Assembly (NCBI GenBank): GCA_938743325.2
Contig: OW568887.1
Span: 124,001 to 188,000 of the forward strand
Reading direction: 5' to 3'
DNA length: 64,000 nt
From: Pycnococcus provasolii
Lineage: Eukaryota; Chlorophyta; Pseudoscourfieldiophyceae; Pseudoscourfieldiales; Pycnococcaceae
Shown piece by piece: positions 31,637-41,680 of the stretch. Below the pieces are notes generated by a model. The model saw only the letters and a program-made list of their open reading frames with translations, was not told the DNA's origin and did no database searches. Position numbers and translations under genes: made by a program. Numbering within the stretch: the stretch's first letter is position 1; each line of letters begins with the position of its first letter.

Positions 31637-34600
31637 ATGGCGCCTCCCTCCGCGTCCGTGCTTCTCTCCGGCCTGCTCGTGTCCGTGCGCGTTCGGCCAG
31701 CAAAGACTCAGACAGACTCTGCGTCTTCCGCGACTTCTGCGGAGGATGTCGTCGCCGTGCAAAGCAACAACGCCGTTTTAATCAAAGCTCTGAACAAGAC
31801 GAGGCAAGACGACGACGAGAATCAGAACGACGCGGCGTGGGCACGAGGCGCGGGTGCCGCTGCCGCACGCGCAATACCGTGCACGCCAGCGTGCTACAGA
31901 TTCGCGCACGCTTTCGAGCAGACAAGCACGAACGACGACGTATACCGCGTAACAGCCGCGCCGCTCGCAAGCAGGGCCATTGAGTTCTTCAGCGGCGCGC
32001 TCCTTGCATACGGCCAAACCGGAAGCGGGAAAACGCACACGTTGTTCGGCAGCGGAAACGAGGCTGGCCTGGGGCAGAGACTCGTCGCCGATATTCTCGC
32101 GCGTGTTCACGCGAGAAACGAAAAGAACGATGGCGTGACGCTGAAGGCTTACCTCTCGTTTGTCGAGATCTACCAGGAAGCTATCGAGGACCTGCTCGTT
32201 GCTCCTGGAACGAAACAACGTGCACGGCTTAAGCTGCGCGCTCACCCTGAACACGGAACGTGGGTCGAGGGCGCGTGCGAGCCGCTCATCGAGACGCTGG
32301 AGGATGCGCTGGAACTCACGCGTGTGGGCATTGCGAGACGCAGAACAGCCTCGCATGACGCCAACCACAGAAGCAGCCGCAGTCACGCCGTTCTAACCAT
32401 AAAACTCGTCGAGGAGCTTGCTCCCACGACGCCGAATGGTCGACCGTTGAAGCTGCGTTGGAGCCGCGTGGCTGTATGCGACCTCGCTGGTGCAGAGCGC
32501 GTGAGAGAGACGAATGCGAGCGGCGTGCGGCTACAGGAAAGCTGCGCCATCAACCGAGGATTGAGCGCCCTGGGGCGCTGCGTGCGCGCTCTCGCCAAGG
32601 CTAGCGCCGCACGTGAGGCGTGGTCAGCACGCAAGAACGAAAAGAACCCGCGCGCACTCTGGCAAGTTGCGGCGGAGCGTGCGGAGATTCACATTCCGTG
32701 CCGGGAGTCGAAACTCACCTCGCTCCTGGCGCCGTGCCTCTCGGGCCTGTCGCTGTGCTCGATGGTGTGCTGTGTTTCACCTCACAGCACGCATCTCGGA
32801 CAAACGAGACACACGTTGCAGTATGCCAGTGACTGCCAGAGCATTCGGCACGAGTCTGTCGTCACCGCGAATAGCGATCTCATCGATGCCGAGGAGCTTA
32901 TGCGCGAGTTCGAAAAATTTCAGAAGCACGACGGTGCGTCCACCGACCGACCGAATGCATTCGCCCGAGAGGGTGCCGACGCGTCGACGGCGACTGTCGC
33001 GGCAACTAGGGAGGAGGACTCCATATTTGCGGCGCGCATTCGGATCCTCGAGGAGGCGTTGGCTCGTGCCGAGCAGCAGCGCTCTGACGAGGCGGCAATG
33101 CGCCGGCGCCGACGTGCAGCGGCTGTGCTTGCAAAAAAGCAGCGACGTCGGGACAAGCAGGTGGACGATGAGATGGCTGCACTCGCGCGCAAGGCTCTGG
33201 GTTCTGGCTACAATGCCAAGCAGATTGTCGTCACGGACGAAGTGAGAAGCAGCCCGGAACGCACCAGCAGCAGCAACCATTCGCATGCTCTTCATGCATG
33301 GGATTTGTTCTGGCACGCGGTGGCCACGCGACAAGCTAAGGAAGAAAGCGCACTTGGACCGCCATGGACACCGCTCATTTCCGAAGCTGCCGACAGCGTG
33401 GGTAAGTTGCGTGCCGCACTTCTTGTCCGAGATGAGAAGACATCCTCACATGCAGCGACTCGCTGCATAGCGTCTGCAATTGAGCAGAGCGTGCAGAGGG
33501 CTGTAGAGCGTTTGAACCAGCAATTGCACGAGGCGCAAGATGCGGTGTATGATAGTCCTACCACATTGGATGATGCGGCAGACCACGACAACGAGGTCGC
33601 TCCACGATGCGCAAGTCCAACCTCGGTGACACGATCCGCAAGTGTGCTTGACAGGATTGACACGTACGTTCTTAGCGACGCTGATCTTGGTAGCCTGCTT
33701 GGGCAGATAAATGCGCTCAGTACGGAGGCAGAGGGCGTACATACAGCCAGAGAGGAGCTCAAAATCGCTATTTCAGATGTGCTTGCAGCGGCTCGGGAAG
33801 CTGACGCGGTGCTGGAACGCGCGAGCGAGACCCTTATCGAGGAGCATCGCCAGTGCCAAGAGGGAAGTGCTCGCATATTGAGAGTGGAGAAAAAGCAAAG
33901 TGCCCTTCGTGACGACGATGCAAGCGACGACGACGGCATGTCCACGGCCAGCTCTGATAGCGAATATGACGATGAGGAGAATTCCTCATCTCCTCCGCCA
34001 CTTGCGAGTTTGCTCACGGTGGCATCATCCAAGCTCCGCGCGATATCCGATGAAGCGTTTTCGGCTCTACAGGCGATTCGCCGTTTGGGGGACACGGAAA
34101 AGGTTGGTCCACACGCCATTGCGGCGGAGCACAGCGAACTCAGCGGGGTTGACCTGATGGAACTCGTCGCCAGCTTCCCTTTGCCATCTTCGTCGGATTC
34201 ATCTCCAACAGCTCCTGGTGCCAGCGCGGCGCGGGCTGTGCGCGAGCATGCCGCAGGTCTTCGCCCTGTGGTGAGCGGCGATGCAAAGTCTGCATGGGGT
34301 GACACGGGAGCGCTCGGTGCGCTTGGATATGCAGCAAAAGCGCTAGCTCGCGAGCTTGCCAGGCGGAAAGATTCTCGTGACATAAGCGCGCGCCAGGCGC
34401 GCAAGGAGGTTCATGGAAAACTTGCAGCGGCTCGAGATGCCGCATCGACGGCGTACGAAGCGATTTCTGCGAAACTCGAGGAGTCGGATATGGAGCGGGG
34501 GGAACTACAGCGACGACTCGATGAGGCGGCGGAGACGCTCGCGCAGCTGCGACAGGCATCGGAAAAGGCAGACTCAACCACATCGGAGACACGCGCGAAG

Positions 34601-34930
34601 ATGGAGGAAATCTTGCAACGCGCCACAATCGCCGAGGCACGAGCGCGAGAGGCGGAGGAAAGCCAGGAACGTCTTCGATCGCAGCTGCGAGAATGTGAGG
34701 ATGCGCGGCGAGCAGCTGAGGCGCGAGCTACGGACATCAAGCTAGAAGGCATCGAGGCGAAGCTCTCCGCGGAGTCCGCTGCACGTGCTGCGGAGGCTCG
34801 TGCTGCTCACGCCGAAGCTGCACTACGCGAATTGGAAGAGCGCGAACGAGTGCCAGCAACCCCGCCCACGGTCGTAAGGCGCGGTGGTGGATTTCTTTCC
34901 TGCGGACGTGCACCATCGGTAGCAGAGTGA
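31637..34930 (+). CDS. kinesin motor protein, N-terminal motor with coiled-coil stalk
   Basis: This predicts 1,097 residues. The motor starts almost at the N-terminus (LLVSVRVRPA). It has the P-loop AYGQTGSGKTHT near residues 122-133, switch I NHRSSRSHAVLTI near 242, switch II DLAGAERVRET near 281, and CAINRGLSALGRCVRAL followed by IPCRESKLTSLL. The motor ends near residue 420. The remaining two thirds are mostly acidic, Ser-rich linkers and coiled coil (for example ELQRRLDEAAETLAQLRQ near residues 955-972), with a small basic tail. The layout and the long CVRAL...ESKLT spacer suggest a kinesin-4-type motor, which works in cilia or chromosome arms, but subfamily placement needs a tree. An AATAAA-like polyadenylation signal lies about 55 bp after the stop. 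Confidence 0.93.
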   Translation: MAPPSASVLLSGLLVSVRVRPAKTQTDSASSATSAEDVVAVQSNNAVLIKALNKTRQDDDENQNDAAWARGAGAAAARAIPCTPACYRFAHAFEQTSTNDDVYRVTAAPLASRAIEFFSGALLAYGQTGSGKTHTLFGSGNEAGLGQRLVADILARVHARNEKNDGVTLKAYLSFVEIYQEAIEDLLVAPGTKQRARLKLRAHPEHGTWVEGACEPLIETLEDALELTRVGIARRRTASHDANHRSSRSHAVLTIKLVEELAPTTPNGRPLKLRWSRVAVCDLAGAERVRETNASGVRLQESCAINRGLSALGRCVRALAKASAAREAWSARKNEKNPRALWQVAAERAEIHIPCRESKLTSLLAPCLSGLSLCSMVCCVSPHSTHLGQTRHTLQYASDCQSIRHESVVTANSDLIDAEELMREFEKFQKHDGASTDRPNAFAREGADASTATVAATREEDSIFAARIRILEEALARAEQQRSDEAAMRRRRRAAAVLAKKQRRRDKQVDDEMAALARKALGSGYNAKQIVVTDEVRSSPERTSSSNHSHALHAWDLFWHAVATRQAKEESALGPPWTPLISEAADSVGKLRAALLVRDEKTSSHAATRCIASAIEQSVQRAVERLNQQLHEAQDAVYDSPTTLDDAADHDNEVAPRCASPTSVTRSASVLDRIDTYVLSDADLGSLLGQINALSTEAEGVHTAREELKIAISDVLAAAREADAVLERASETLIEEHRQCQEGSARILRVEKKQSALRDDDASDDDGMSTASSDSEYDDEENSSSPPPLASLLTVASSKLRAISDEAFSALQAIRRLGDTEKVGPHAIAAEHSELSGVDLMELVASFPLPSSSDSSPTAPGASAARAVREHAAGLRPVVSGDAKSAWGDTGALGALGYAAKALARELARRKDSRDISARQARKEVHGKLAAARDAASTAYEAISAKLEESDMERGELQRRLDEAAETLAQLRQASEKADSTTSETRAKMEEILQRATIAEARAREAEESQERLRSQLRECEDARRAAEARATDIKLEGIEAKLSAESAARAAEARAAHAEAALRELEERERVPATPPTVVRRGGGFLSCGRAPSVAE

Positions 34931-35011
34931 ACATGGATGGGGAGGGCCGTAGTAGTGGTGGGAGTCGTTGGATATTGTGAGAACGAAATAAATAGAACAT
35001 TTACACCAAGG

Positions 35012-37366
35012 TCATGTGCCTATGGTTTCAGCGTCGGTGATCGGTGGGATGGTGGTGGTAGTGCCGGGGTCGAAGTTCGGGTTGTACCGCGGCGGCGGTG
35101 ATGGTGCGAGTTCGTCCGCGGGAACGGACACATCGGCGGCGATGATAGTTGGTTCCACGTCGCGAGGCGGTTCTGGTGGAGTTGGAATCGAGGGTGGCGG
35201 GCGATTATTGAATGTGAAATTCGACTCGAGCTCCCACTTTGAGCGCTTGGCATTCCTGTCTTGCTGCGTGAAAGTGGGTAGCTGAAAATTTTCTATTCCC
35301 TTTGGTCTGACGAAAAGTGGCGTGCCGCCGTGATCGAGCAGGTATTCCTCCGTGGCCACGAACACATCCCGTACGTCACCTTGTCGCGCACCGTTCTTGG
35401 TATTTGCCACGGCGCAAAGTTCGTCAAATTTCAGACCAACGTCACCGACGAGCGTCTTTGCCTCGGCAATCGATGACTTCAGCGGTTCCATGGTGTACGC
35501 GTCTATCGTGTCGACCTCCTCCTCGATGCTTAGCAGCCTCCCGCGCGTCTCTTGGAGGGGCTTCAGCTTCAGTGCGATTGTATCGAGCTGCTCACGAAAG
35601 AGCTTCTCATCCTCCGGCATCGCATCGTGGTCAAGGCGAATCCTCAGTTCCGACACACCCTGCTTGCGGTCGTGATTCTCAATTCTCGCCAGTCTCTTCG
35701 CCGCATTGTGGTGCGCTTGCATCGACTCCGCAAGCTCCTTCAGCTGGTTGAGATAAGGCGCCTCCTTGCCAATCTCAAAGAGCTTTGGTTCGAATTCCTC
35801 CACAGCTTTCTCAAGCTTTGGCAAATCATCCTTCGCAGTCTTCACAGCTTTGCGCTCATCGTCCACGCGATTGTGCGCATTCTTGAAGCTCTCGAAGTGG
35901 TCGTGCAGCGACTTGCACCACCCCTGCAGAGCATCCACACGCTCGCGCGTTCGAAAAACTGTCGCGTTGAGAGCCTCGAGCATGCTCTCTCGCTCGTCGA
36001 TGCGCTTGATCGCTGACTGCAGCGTTGCCATGGCGCGCGCGGGTACCATCTGCTTCGTATCCTCAATCAACCGTATCTCCTCATCCGCGTTTCCGACGCG
36101 CGGATCGCTCGACGCTTGCTCCAGCAGTGCATCGGTATCAAACAGCGCAGCCTGCACCTGCCTGAGCAGCGTGAGCACGCGTGTGGAGGTACCCGCCACT
36201 AGCTGGGTACACTCACCCTGCGTCTGGAGCAGTGTCTCCTCATTCTTTTCCATGAGTTCCATGTTCCTCGTGCCCTCATTGAAAAGCTCGCGAATCGCGC
36301 GGATGCGCTCCGCAAGTCGCCCGTGCAGATTCATGTTGTGCTCATGCTCCATCTGAGCTCGCTGGATTGCCACGATCGCCTGCGCGGGACCATCGTACCG
36401 TTCCCTCTTATCTAGATAAGGTGGCGGCGATTCCAGCGGCGGCGGCGAAGGATTCGTGTTGACTTCGTCGGAAAACACCTGCGGTGCGATGGGAACGGGA
36501 GGTGGCGGAGGGTGCGCGTCGCCGAGGAACTCGTCGAGATCCTTGCGGCTCTCGGACGCTTCGAACATCGCATCCTCGAAGTCCTTTCGGATAGCTGCCA
36601 GGTCGATGCTGAGCGTCTCGCACAGTCGCTTCTGGTCTCGTCTCTGCGCGGCGAGCGACTCCGCTTGCCTTGCCCAGTGTCCACCAAAGACGTGCGGGTC
36701 ACGCTGCGGCTGTCGCTGTGCGGAGCGATACCCGTCGGCGCCCAGACCCTTGTATCCGAGCTCCTTCGAGCGCGCCTCCGACGCGTTGTGCACGTCAGCA
36801 AGGTTCGCGAGGTTCGCGAACGGGCGCACGTCGAGGTCGACGATCGTCCCAGCGCGGCGCTCATCTTCCCCTGGAAACTTTATGGTTGCCCCTTCGTCGG
36901 CACGTCCTGTATTCACGTTCAAGCTGCTTTGCGACGACAAATCGTCGGGATCTTCGAGGGCGTTCGCCTCGTCGTCGCCGGCAGTTGTGCCACCCCCTCT
37001 CCTTCCGAGCTTGTGAAGTTTCCTGTAGTCGTCGTCGTCGACGTCCGCGTTGAGCCCACCGCCTCGCCTTGCCGTGCGTCCTGTTGCAATGCGCGCGACG
37101 TGTCCCAGCGCCCTTGCGTCGGCAGAGTTGCCGATCACGAGTAGCGCGGTCAGCACGACTCCCGCCAGTGACGCGAGAGCAGTTAAAAACGCCGGTCGCG
37201 TGTACCAGGGAGAGTCACCAGCACCAGCACCAGCACCAGCACCACCAGCACCACTGGCCAACTCTCCCGAACCTCGAGAGGACGGAGATAACGGTGACGA
37301 CGGCTGAGCTCCACCACTAGCACCACTGGCCAACACGCCCCGAGCGCGCGCAGACATGGCTGCCAT
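35012..37366 (-). CDS. single-pass membrane protein with long coiled coil
   Basis: This predicts 784 residues from the ATG at 37366. A short Ser/Gly/Ala-rich N-terminus precedes one membrane helix at about residues 55-78 (FLTALASLAGVVLTALLVIG), so it would be a type II or signal-anchored protein. After a disordered, acidic stretch containing DLDVRPFANLANLADVHNA, residues 230-700 are mostly alpha-helical with broken heptads. They carry short proline-rich inserts such as PPPPPVPIAPQVF. The C-terminus is proline-rich. No catalytic domain is visible. Candidates are an organelle tether or a nuclear-envelope or Golgi scaffold; the sequence does not decide. It converges with the kinesin gene, with 81 bp between stops. 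Confidence 0.65.
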   Translation of the reverse strand: MAAMSARARGVLASGASGGAQPSSPLSPSSRGSGELASGAGGAGAGAGAGDSPWYTRPAFLTALASLAGVVLTALLVIGNSADARALGHVARIATGRTARRGGGLNADVDDDDYRKLHKLGRRGGGTTAGDDEANALEDPDDLSSQSSLNVNTGRADEGATIKFPGEDERRAGTIVDLDVRPFANLANLADVHNASEARSKELGYKGLGADGYRSAQRQPQRDPHVFGGHWARQAESLAAQRRDQKRLCETLSIDLAAIRKDFEDAMFEASESRKDLDEFLGDAHPPPPPVPIAPQVFSDEVNTNPSPPPLESPPPYLDKRERYDGPAQAIVAIQRAQMEHEHNMNLHGRLAERIRAIRELFNEGTRNMELMEKNEETLLQTQGECTQLVAGTSTRVLTLLRQVQAALFDTDALLEQASSDPRVGNADEEIRLIEDTKQMVPARAMATLQSAIKRIDERESMLEALNATVFRTRERVDALQGWCKSLHDHFESFKNAHNRVDDERKAVKTAKDDLPKLEKAVEEFEPKLFEIGKEAPYLNQLKELAESMQAHHNAAKRLARIENHDRKQGVSELRIRLDHDAMPEDEKLFREQLDTIALKLKPLQETRGRLLSIEEEVDTIDAYTMEPLKSSIAEAKTLVGDVGLKFDELCAVANTKNGARQGDVRDVFVATEEYLLDHGGTPLFVRPKGIENFQLPTFTQQDRNAKRSKWELESNFTFNNRPPPSIPTPPEPPRDVEPTIIAADVSVPADELAPSPPPRYNPNFDPGTTTTIPPITDAETIGT

Positions 37367-37607
37367 CACTCACACGCTGTTGTGCAAGGCCAGCTAGTTG
37401 GCGTTGGATCGACCCTACGATAGAGTGCTAGAAAACCCAACGTGCCGCGGGCCCAGCCTTGTCTCCTGCCTGGAACCATCGGTGGTGCGGGGATCCGTCG
37501 CAGAACAGTTCGGCCGAGTGCGGAAGAAGGAGGTCCGACTCCGTTCAAGTGGAGTAAGGAATTAGCACTGAAAAGGTTGTACCATCCCTAGCAGCACGCG
37601 TCAGCCG

Positions 37608-38113
37608 TATGAAGATGAAGAACAAGGAGGAGTTGGTTGAGGTGGTAGCGGACGTCTGCCGTCGCCGCGACGGGACCGCCAACGCAACGGCGACCGCCGA
37701 CGCAACGACGACCGCCGCCGACGCAACGACGATCGCAGCTTCGAAGTAACAACAACAAGAAGAAGTTGCTTGCTGTTGTGGGCGGATATCAAAGGCACGA
37801 CGGCCACTATGTGTGCAACCTCCACAGCGTTCCCTGCACATCGCCGGGGCTGGCCACCGTTGTGGCTGAGGTGTCGCGGGAGAAGAAGCGCGTGATCCTC
37901 AAGCGCAAGCTCAACCTCCTCCACGTGGAGTACGAGGAAAACAGCAAGAACGCGAAGGCGACGGTCAGGCATGACAACGGGAAGGTGGAGATTACTTTCT
38001 TGGATTCTTGGTGCGTACTCTTTTGTTTGTCGGCGGGTGCTCGACGTCGAACAAATAAACTACTACGTGTACCTTCAGATGAACTAAGGAGAGATCGCCT
38101 TAGATTTGACTAA
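37608..38113 (+). CDS. uncertain small gene, possibly spliced
   Basis: A short frame starts at an ATG at 37608 (MKMKNKEELVEVVADVCRRR) and stops after 46 codons in an Ala/Thr repeat. It is followed, from about 37755, by a second frame that looks like real protein: GGYQRHDGHYVCNLHSV, then a basic VSREKKRVILKRKLNLLHVEYEE stretch. A small intron near 37743-37765 could link them, but the exact sites are not convincing. I do not recognise the family. On the other strand, 38202-38474 has a frame with one hydrophobic segment (SSAIIAGDLLVPLLITCTVV) that is equally unassigned. Confidence 0.35.
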
Positions 38114-38530
38114 AACCTAGTATGGGCCGCTTCATAAGCGCGCGGGTTATGGACGGTGAACGAGCGCAACGCGCACATCAATTGTTTGGAGCTGCGCGCA
38201 GTCATCGCCTCATCGACACCTTCGTGGTGTACATGGCGCGCCGGACAGTGCGGCTTCTCTGCGTCAACACAACGACGGTGCACGTGATCAACAGCGGGAC
38301 GAGCAGGTCGCCCGCAATGATGGCCGAGCTCATGATCAGGAAGGCGGACGGAAGGCCGTCCCACCCCCCTCTGCCGGGCCCCGGGCAGCCGGGGTCCCGG
38401 GCCCACGAACCCTGAAACCCTCCCCCTCCCCTGTTTGCGCGCGCGCACTTCGCATTATTTCGCATTCGCGGCATTTCATTCTCGTCTCATCTCAAAATCC
38501 CAAAAACCAAACCAAACAAGCCTCCTAGGA

Positions 38531-39574
38531 ATGGCTCCTGGGGCTCCTCGGTCTCGGTCTCCCCCTCCCCTCCGGGCGGCTCCTCTTCATCATCGCATGC
38601 TCATGGACGCTCGTCCGTTCCACGTCGCCTGTCCGTTCACGTCGCTGATGATTTGCCGGTGTCCATACGGTGCTTCCTTGTGTGCGTCCTCTGGTGGGTA
38701 TGGTTTGTCTCCTGGTTTGTCTCCTTCTCCTTCTGCTTCTGGTGCTTCTTCTGGTGGTTTGTCAGCGTCTTCGGTTGCTTTTGCGTCCCACGCGTCTGTG
38801 CTCTGGCGGGCACTCATGGAACCGTCTTCGTTTCTGAACGAGCGTGATCTGGCGTCGTCGAAGCTGATCACCGTGCCTGTACTCAAACAAAGACTCATGG
38901 AAGATGACGAAAAAGCACAAACACAAGGGACGCAACTTTCCGCAATCGCAACCGTGCTCGCTGAGACGAAAAAGGAACTCGAACAGGTCAAGACGATTGC
39001 ATACCAAAAGACGGACAAGGCGGAGAGACTACGACGCAGTTACGACAAGGCAGTCGCCGTAGAAAACGCAAAGAAGGCGGCGAGGGAAGAAGACGACGCA
39101 CAAGCTAGGGCGGCCGCCGCCAGAGGAACAGGTGCAGGTGCAGGAGCAGGAAGCAAAAGGCGGCGAGAGAGCGACCACGACTGGGAAGCGACACTTTCAC
39201 CAAACTCGAAGCAGATGCTTCAAGCGGCAAAAGGGCAGCAAAAGAGACAGCGCACCGGCCCCGCCCACGGCACACCCGCCGCCGCCGCCGCCACGACGAA
39301 CACAAAGGGGAAGGGCAAGCAGAAGCTTGCTCACCCGCCGCCGCCCAGCGGCTCGCACGTCGTCACCACGGAGGAGGCGATGGCTCGCAGGAGCGTTCGC
39401 AAGGGCACGAAGTTCTACACCTTGTGGGAAGAGGAAAACGGCGAAGGAACCTGGTACGAGGCAACCGTGATAGAGTGGAACGGAAAGACCGCCTTCGTCT
39501 CGTACGAAGTGGATGGATCGGAGGAGGAGTTTGTCGTGTCGGAGCTGACGGATTTCGGCTTATTGGCATGGTAA
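38531..39574 (+). CDS. nuclear-type protein with C-terminal Tudor-like domain
   Basis: This predicts 347 residues from the ATG at 38531. The N-terminal 110 residues are Ser/Gly/Pro-rich. A helical region follows (LKQRLMEDDEKAQTQGTQL to AVAVENAKKAAREEDD). Two basic patches, SKRRRESD and QQKRQRTG, look like nuclear localisation signals. The last 60 residues, KFYTLWEEENGEGTWYEATV through VSYEVDGSEEEFVV, form a small beta-barrel pattern of Tudor/Agenet/chromo-barrel type with the expected aromatic positions. Such domains read methylated histone tails or other methylated proteins. The protein could belong to a chromatin complex, for example an SGF29-like role, but only the fold is supported. Confidence 0.6.
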   Translation: MAPGAPRSRSPPPLRAAPLHHRMLMDARPFHVACPFTSLMICRCPYGASLCASSGGYGLSPGLSPSPSASGASSGGLSASSVAFASHASVLWRALMEPSSFLNERDLASSKLITVPVLKQRLMEDDEKAQTQGTQLSAIATVLAETKKELEQVKTIAYQKTDKAERLRRSYDKAVAVENAKKAAREEDDAQARAAAARGTGAGAGAGSKRRRESDHDWEATLSPNSKQMLQAAKGQQKRQRTGPAHGTPAAAAATTNTKGKGKQKLAHPPPPSGSHVVTTEEAMARRSVRKGTKFYTLWEEENGEGTWYEATVIEWNGKTAFVSYEVDGSEEEFVVSELTDFGLLAW

Positions 39575-39700
39575 TATAGATAAGCTATGATTGCGTCCAT
39601 TCACACCACCCACGCTCACCACCCGCTTTTGTTTTAGATGTCGAAGGTTCTGATACTACATACAATACAAATACAAACTGGTGATCATCACCGAATCAAT

Positions 39701-41680
39701 TCAACCAAACACTGCCGGCAAAACACCGCCAGGACTACTATCAAAGTAGCACGTTTGACTGAACGGCGGCGGCCTCACGAAGTTCTTCAAGGTGCAGAAA
39801 AAGACGTGATCCATAACCTCGCGCGCTTTCACCTGCGCGTCGATGCGATTCTTCACGTTTCGATCCAGATGAGCCATAGGAGTACGAGGTGGCGGTGGCG
39901 GCGGGGGTAGTGCACGAGCAGGACCAATCTCCTCCTCCTCCTCCTCCTCCTCCTCAATCTCCTCCTCCTCCTCCCACCCCTCCTCGGTGGCATTGTAGCC
40001 GATGCGTTTCAGACGTTCTCTTCGCCTCCGCTGCCTAACAGTCCATGGCGAAGGCGGCCTTGGAGGATGCGGTGGAGACGCCACGTTCAAGATTCGATCA
40101 GGAGTCGCGTCATTCACGACGCCACGAGGAGGCGGTGGTGCGATTCGAAGTGGCTCCATTTCCACCTCGTAAGGTGGCGGCGGTGGCGCAGCAAACACGC
40201 GCGACGCCGGATCAGCCTCCGATCGCCTCACGAACAGACCGCGCTCGCCACCGAACAGGCCCTCTCCACGCCGATCGTCGAGAAGAGTCGCGCGTCCCGA
40301 GTAGCGTGGATGCTCGAGCACAGCAGCCAGGCATCCTTCGTAAAATGGATCGTGCACCAGAAATCCGGTGTCGCAACGCGGTCTCGCGCGATTGCCTTCT
40401 CCTTGCGCGGCGTTGTCGTAAGCCCACCGCGTGCCAAGTTTTCCGTCGAGATTTTGCTCCTTCGGGTCAATCACCGTCGCAGCCTGCAGGCTCGCGTACT
40501 TCTTCGCCATGTCGCTCCACCTGCCCTCAACGTCGAGCGTGGTTGTCGGCTGCAGTGGCGCATCCCACCACGCGTTCACGAGCTCTTTTGTCGCCTCCGA
40601 AGCTCGGAACAGCAGCGCAGATCCGCCGACGCGGCGCGGCATGCTTCCATCCGCGAGCGCGAGAAGACCGCGCCGACCACCCTTGCCTCGCCTTCTCGTC
40701 TTCGACGACGACGCTCGGGCGCCACCAGGCGTGAACACAAGGCTTCTGTCCGAGGGCAAGTGCGCGCGCGGGTTGATGCGCAGCACGCTCTCCGGTGCAA
40801 GCACGAGCTTTCCGACGCCGAGGTGCTTGGTGAGCGGCTCGAGCGGGCTCGCGAGCTGCGCGACATAGCTGGACCGGCTCAAAAAGAAGACGTACTCGTA
40901 GTGCTCGAGTGCAAGCTGCAGGCCGAGCAGCGCGCCCCACATTTTGTTCCTTTTCTCGATTGTGTGGTCCCACAGAAATGCGAGCATGTCGTCGCGCGAG
41001 GTGATCTCCAGCGGCAGCGACCGTCCGTGGCGCTGCGCGATCTCCTGCAGGGCGAGTGGCGTGCTAGCCGCCATTCCGGCGTCGCAGTACGGCGTGAGCC
41101 TGATGAAGTCGTAGCCGTGCAAGGTTGCGTACATCGCGTTGATGGCTGCCGGGATACTTTCCCACTCGTTATCCGCGTCACCAAGCCCGTACGTGACGAC
41201 GGCCACGCCCGTGCCCTTGCGCCTGTTCGGCGGCGGCTTTTTCAGCTGTCCGCAGCTTCCGTTGCGTACCTTTGAGGAGTTGGTGAGGAGCGCGTTGAGC
41301 ACGAAGTCTGCCCACTTGTTTGCGTTCGTCGTATCTATGGCGTCCGCCATTTTCTTTTCTCCGTTTTGCGTCTGCTGTCCGCCTACGAGTGCGTCGTAGA
41401 TGGCGCTCTTCTCGAGGTGGCTGATTAGCGTTTGGGCCGCTTGTTTGTTGCGGTGGTTCGCGAACGTCCGACTTGCGACGGTTCCCAGCGAGGCGTGCGC
41501 TTCGCGCGAGAGCACCAAGTTGGATGTGTCGTGTGTGAGTAGGCTGTGCGTCGTTGGTATCAAAAGGCCGAAAACATTCACGACGATTGCCACGATAACG
41601 ACCACAACGGTAAGAGGCAAGGCGTTCTGCTTTCTTCGACGACAACGCCTGATCGACGACGACGACGACGACGACGACAT
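39701..41680 (-). CDS. Golgi type II glycosyltransferase-like protein lacking a visible DxD
   Basis: This predicts 659 residues from the ATG at 41680. A serine run and basic patch lead into one signal-anchor helix (LPLTVVVVIVAIVVNVFGLL). The luminal part has a GT-A-type layout resembling GT34/MNN10-like transferases: AVVTYGLGD near the start, HGYDFIRLTPYCD, and KMWGALLGLQLALEHYEYVFFL. GGSALLFRASEATKELVNAWW then follows at the position of the usual 'N-x-G-x-x-x-x-R...WW' motif. The expected metal-binding DxD after VFFL is SRSS here (about residue 265), so metal-dependent transfer may be lost or another acid may serve. The C-terminal 170 residues are proline- and glutamate-rich, including a poly-Glu run coded by CTC repeats. 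Donor and acceptor cannot be predicted. Confidence 0.6.
   Translation of the reverse strand: MSSSSSSSSIRRCRRRKQNALPLTVVVVIVAIVVNVFGLLIPTTHSLLTHDTSNLVLSREAHASLGTVASRTFANHRNKQAAQTLISHLEKSAIYDALVGGQQTQNGEKKMADAIDTTNANKWADFVLNALLTNSSKVRNGSCGQLKKPPPNRRKGTGVAVVTYGLGDADNEWESIPAAINAMYATLHGYDFIRLTPYCDAGMAASTPLALQEIAQRHGRSLPLEITSRDDMLAFLWDHTIEKRNKMWGALLGLQLALEHYEYVFFLSRSSYVAQLASPLEPLTKHLGVGKLVLAPESVLRINPRAHLPSDRSLVFTPGGARASSSKTRRRGKGGRRGLLALADGSMPRRVGGSALLFRASEATKELVNAWWDAPLQPTTTLDVEGRWSDMAKKYASLQAATVIDPKEQNLDGKLGTRWAYDNAAQGEGNRARPRCDTGFLVHDPFYEGCLAAVLEHPRYSGRATLLDDRRGEGLFGGERGLFVRRSEADPASRVFAAPPPPPYEVEMEPLRIAPPPPRGVVNDATPDRILNVASPPHPPRPPSPWTVRQRRRRERLKRIGYNATEEGWEEEEEIEEEEEEEEEIGPARALPPPPPPPRTPMAHLDRNVKNRIDAQVKAREVMDHVFFCTLKNFVRPPPFSQTCYFDSSPGGVLPAVFG

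Noticed and set aside
38202-38474. Small membrane-protein gene on the minus strand
   Set aside because: Only one hydrophobic segment, GC-rich low-complexity start, no recognisable family; kept only as a note in the neighbouring entry.
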